63,437 nucleotides of DNA, from contig JAIOPV010000084.1 in NCBI GenBank assembly GCA_021413735.1, positions 1 to 63,437 on the forward strand. Direction: 5' to 3'. Of the stretch, positions 61,812 through 63,437 are shown in pieces; the stretch's first letter is position 1; every line of letters starts with the position of its first letter. The DNA comes from Planctomycetota bacterium. GTDB taxonomy: Bacteria; Planctomycetota; Planctomycetia; Gemmatales; Gemmataceae. The notes beneath the pieces are model-generated. The model did not search any database and was not told the DNA's origin. It saw only the letters and a list, made by a program, of their open reading frames with translations. Both the position numbers and the translations under genes were made by a program.

Positions 61812-62613
61812 GACCGACTCGGGTGGCGGGAGAGGGCGATGGCCGCAGTCTACCGCCGGGCCGGCAGAGTGCAAGTGCCGCGTCAGCGCCGGCCAGTGGC
61901 GGCGTTCCAGAAAGCCCGTCCGTACGGGTTCCAGGTGCTCGGGCTGGTGGACTGCCACCCGCTGTCGTCCAGTCGCTCACCCCGTGGTGCAGGACGGTGG
62001 CCAGGTGCCGGGCACCGATCATCACGAACGCGAACACGATTCGCGATCATAGAGGCGCCTCGAATTTTGAGACTGCGAAACCGAGCAAACGGAAACCCCG
62101 GTTGTTCGCCAGGGCGTGCGGTCGGATCTGGACCGAGGCGACGGAAAATGCACGACGCCGAGCGGTCGAGACTGCGGAGCGACATTCTCGCCGGGAACCA
62201 CGGCAAAAAACTTCTCGCATCTCGACGGGCCGCGGCACAGCCATCCACTGTCTCCGGGCGGCAGGGAAGGGTGGAATTCCGGGGCTGATCAGGGACTGCG
62301 AAACTTGCGAGCAGGGTTGCCCCGTAAAGCGCTGGGTTCCGACCTGGCCTGTTGCATTGCTCTGGCTCAGGTCGAGAGTCATGCTGAAGAGGGTACACAC
62401 CGCGCGGCTTTCCGCGATGCCGATCCCGACGATCTTCTTCAGGACGCCGGTCGTGACAACGTCGGCAGCCTGAGGCATCAGCGTGACGGAAATCAGGCTC
62501 ACGTCTGAGACTCCTACGTGGTCGATCCGGCGCTTCGGGAGGAGTAAAGACGCAGTGTCGACGGGCAACCCGTAGAACACCATCGCCCCACAACTCGCGC
62601 AGGAGGCTGGCAG
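61812..62613. other. Intergenic region without recognised gene
   Basis: About 800 bases lie between the divergent NIPSNAP and endonuclease genes. Frames on both strands are open but have Arg/Ser/Cys-rich, non-coding-like composition, and no RNA or repeat is evident. Promoters of both genes should lie here; I cannot locate them. Confidence 0.4.
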
Positions 62614-63437
62614 GTGGACAAACAGACCAAATCCATTCTTGCAACGGTGCTGACACTCGCAATCGCGTTCGTTTCGTGGCTGATCGTCCAGACGAAGAAG
62701 AAGGAACAGCCGCCCGAGGTTCCGCCACCGACCGAGCATGCACCGCTGCCACGAGTTCCCGGCGAGCCAGCACCCAAAACAAACGACACCCAGCCCACAC
62801 CTTCCGAGGCTGATTCGAGCATTCACCTGCTCATGGGCAACCCCAGCCGGGCGGTTGCCGATACGAAAGATCCCGACAACTACCTGATTCGGAAGGCATA
62901 CTTCGCGCTGTCGTACAACCGCACACGGGGAACGCCGAACTGGGTGAGTTGGTGCCTTCAGAAGTCGGACTTCGGTCCGGGTGACCGCGTTGAATTCTAC
63001 CCCGACGCTTCACTTCCATCGGCGTTCAAGCGGATCGTGCCACGCGACTACACCAACAGCGGGTTCGACCGCGGCCACCTCTGCCCTCGAAGTGACCGAA
63101 CCGCGACGCAGGAGATGGCGACAGCGACTTTCGTGATGACGAACATCACACCGCAGTCGCCGCACCTGAATCAGCGTGGTTGGGCTGATCTCGAAGAGTA
63201 TTCACGCGGTCTTGCGAAGCATGGAAGCACGCTCTACATCGTGGCAGGAGTTCAGGGCATCGGCGGTGAAGGCTCGATGGGTAAACGCGAAACGATCGGT
63301 GGCGACAAGGTCACGGTTCCCGCGAAGTGCTGGAAGGTGATTCTCGTAATCGGGAGCGGCACGGGGACTGCGTCGGACATTGAGAAGATCGGATCGACGA
63401 CACGTACCATCGCGATCGTAATGCCCAACGATCAGAG
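62614..63437 (+). CDS. DNA/RNA non-specific endonuclease, membrane-anchored, 3' partial
   Basis: The GTG at 62614 is seven bases after AGGAGG. The frame stays open to the window edge (about 274 residues). An N-terminal membrane helix or signal anchor (SILATVLTLAIAFVSWLIVQ) and a Pro-rich linker precede the beta-beta-alpha-metal nuclease domain: LIRKAYFALSYNRTRGTPNW, the catalytic DRGHLCPRSDRTAT (His of DRGH) and the metal-ligand Asn in FVMTNITPQSPHLNQRGWAD. The domain matches the NUC1/Serratia-nuclease family, secreted enzymes that degrade DNA and RNA. The C-terminus lies outside the window. Confidence 0.88.
   Translation, partial: MDKQTKSILATVLTLAIAFVSWLIVQTKKKEQPPEVPPPTEHAPLPRVPGEPAPKTNDTQPTPSEADSSIHLLMGNPSRAVADTKDPDNYLIRKAYFALSYNRTRGTPNWVSWCLQKSDFGPGDRVEFYPDASLPSAFKRIVPRDYTNSGFDRGHLCPRSDRTATQEMATATFVMTNITPQSPHLNQRGWADLEEYSRGLAKHGSTLYIVAGVQGIGGEGSMGKRETIGGDKVTVPAKCWKVILVIGSGTGTASDIEKIGSTTRTIAIVMPNDQ

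Overview
The window looks like a chromosomal stretch from a Gemmataceae-type planctomycete (Gemmata, Zavarzinella, Fimbriiglobus and relatives). The evidence is compositional and family-based: GC-rich coding DNA, an ECF sigma factor fused through a membrane helix to WD40 repeats, several proteins with the planctomycete 'repeat-companion' module (TIGR02996, motif PEDDTxRLVFADWL), MJ0042-type zinc-ribbon/LamG proteins, a DUF1501 protein, WGR/LRR proteins and many SMI1/KNR4 proteins. No rRNA, tRNA, CRISPR array or replication origin was recognised.

Layout. 1-9.6 kb is a scrap yard: a gene tail with two hairpins, small unknown genes, a 5'-truncated IS110 transposase carrying a CHC2 zinc finger, a metallopeptidase abutting it, a 57-bp inverted repeat pair (3494-3550 and 7147-7203) around a 970-residue LamG/beta-propeller protein and a beheaded FliA/WhiG-type sigma factor, then a frameshifted zinc-finger DDE transposase. 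9.6-15.1 kb holds a small lipoprotein-like gene and two large secreted/TPR and WD40 proteins.

15.6-21.2 kb is the most remarkable part: a tandem array of small plus-strand genes separated by imperfect palindromes that start GCCGAAC, end GTTCGGC and carry an unpaired base at the same place in the left arm. This is the architecture of integron attC sites, so I read the region as a gene-cassette array lacking an integrase in this window. Cassette products are a zinc-ribbon acyl carrier protein, a BamE-like membrane protein, a Sel1-repeat protein and three SMI1/KNR4 (SUKH) immunity-type proteins; a HEAT-repeat protein follows the last, decayed site. An intact IS110-family element of the IS1111 type has split one attC exactly at its GTTCGGC box, and its long non-coding end contains a 13-nt perfect copy of the element/attC junction, as expected for a guide (bridge/seek) RNA. 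A second, truncated copy sits beside another attC half at 15.6 kb. An isolated attC lies at 3.6 kb.

23.7-31.5 kb: an R2K-type ATP-grasp protein, an ECF-WD40 two-gene operon, an aldo/keto reductase, a thioredoxin-like protein and a frameshifted SMI1/KNR4 gene.

31.6-41.3 kb: a nine-gene plus-strand, translationally coupled operon: an alkaline-phosphatase-fold hydrolase, two radical SAM enzymes and, at the far end, an ATP-grasp protein, corresponding to the conserved but functionally undescribed STM4013/STM4012/STM4011/STM4014 families. Four paralogous TIGR02996-LRR proteins (three with WGR domains) are sandwiched inside. Three of these end in a related aromatic-Leu-...-Glu tail and all four end in Glu, whereas LRR relatives outside the operon do not; they are plausible partners or substrates of the enzymes.

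41.4-48 kb continues with TIGR02996/LRR/WD40 genes and a helicase C-terminal fragment. 48.4-63.4 kb holds a desaturase with a duplicated membrane protein, a sialidase, a frameshifted DUF1501 gene, an AlkD-like protein, a large secreted glycosidase-like protein with a beta-propeller partner, a NIPSNAP protein and a truncated-at-window-end non-specific endonuclease. Relics of SRAP and threonine dehydratase genes lie in the gaps. Single-base frameshifts are unusually frequent.
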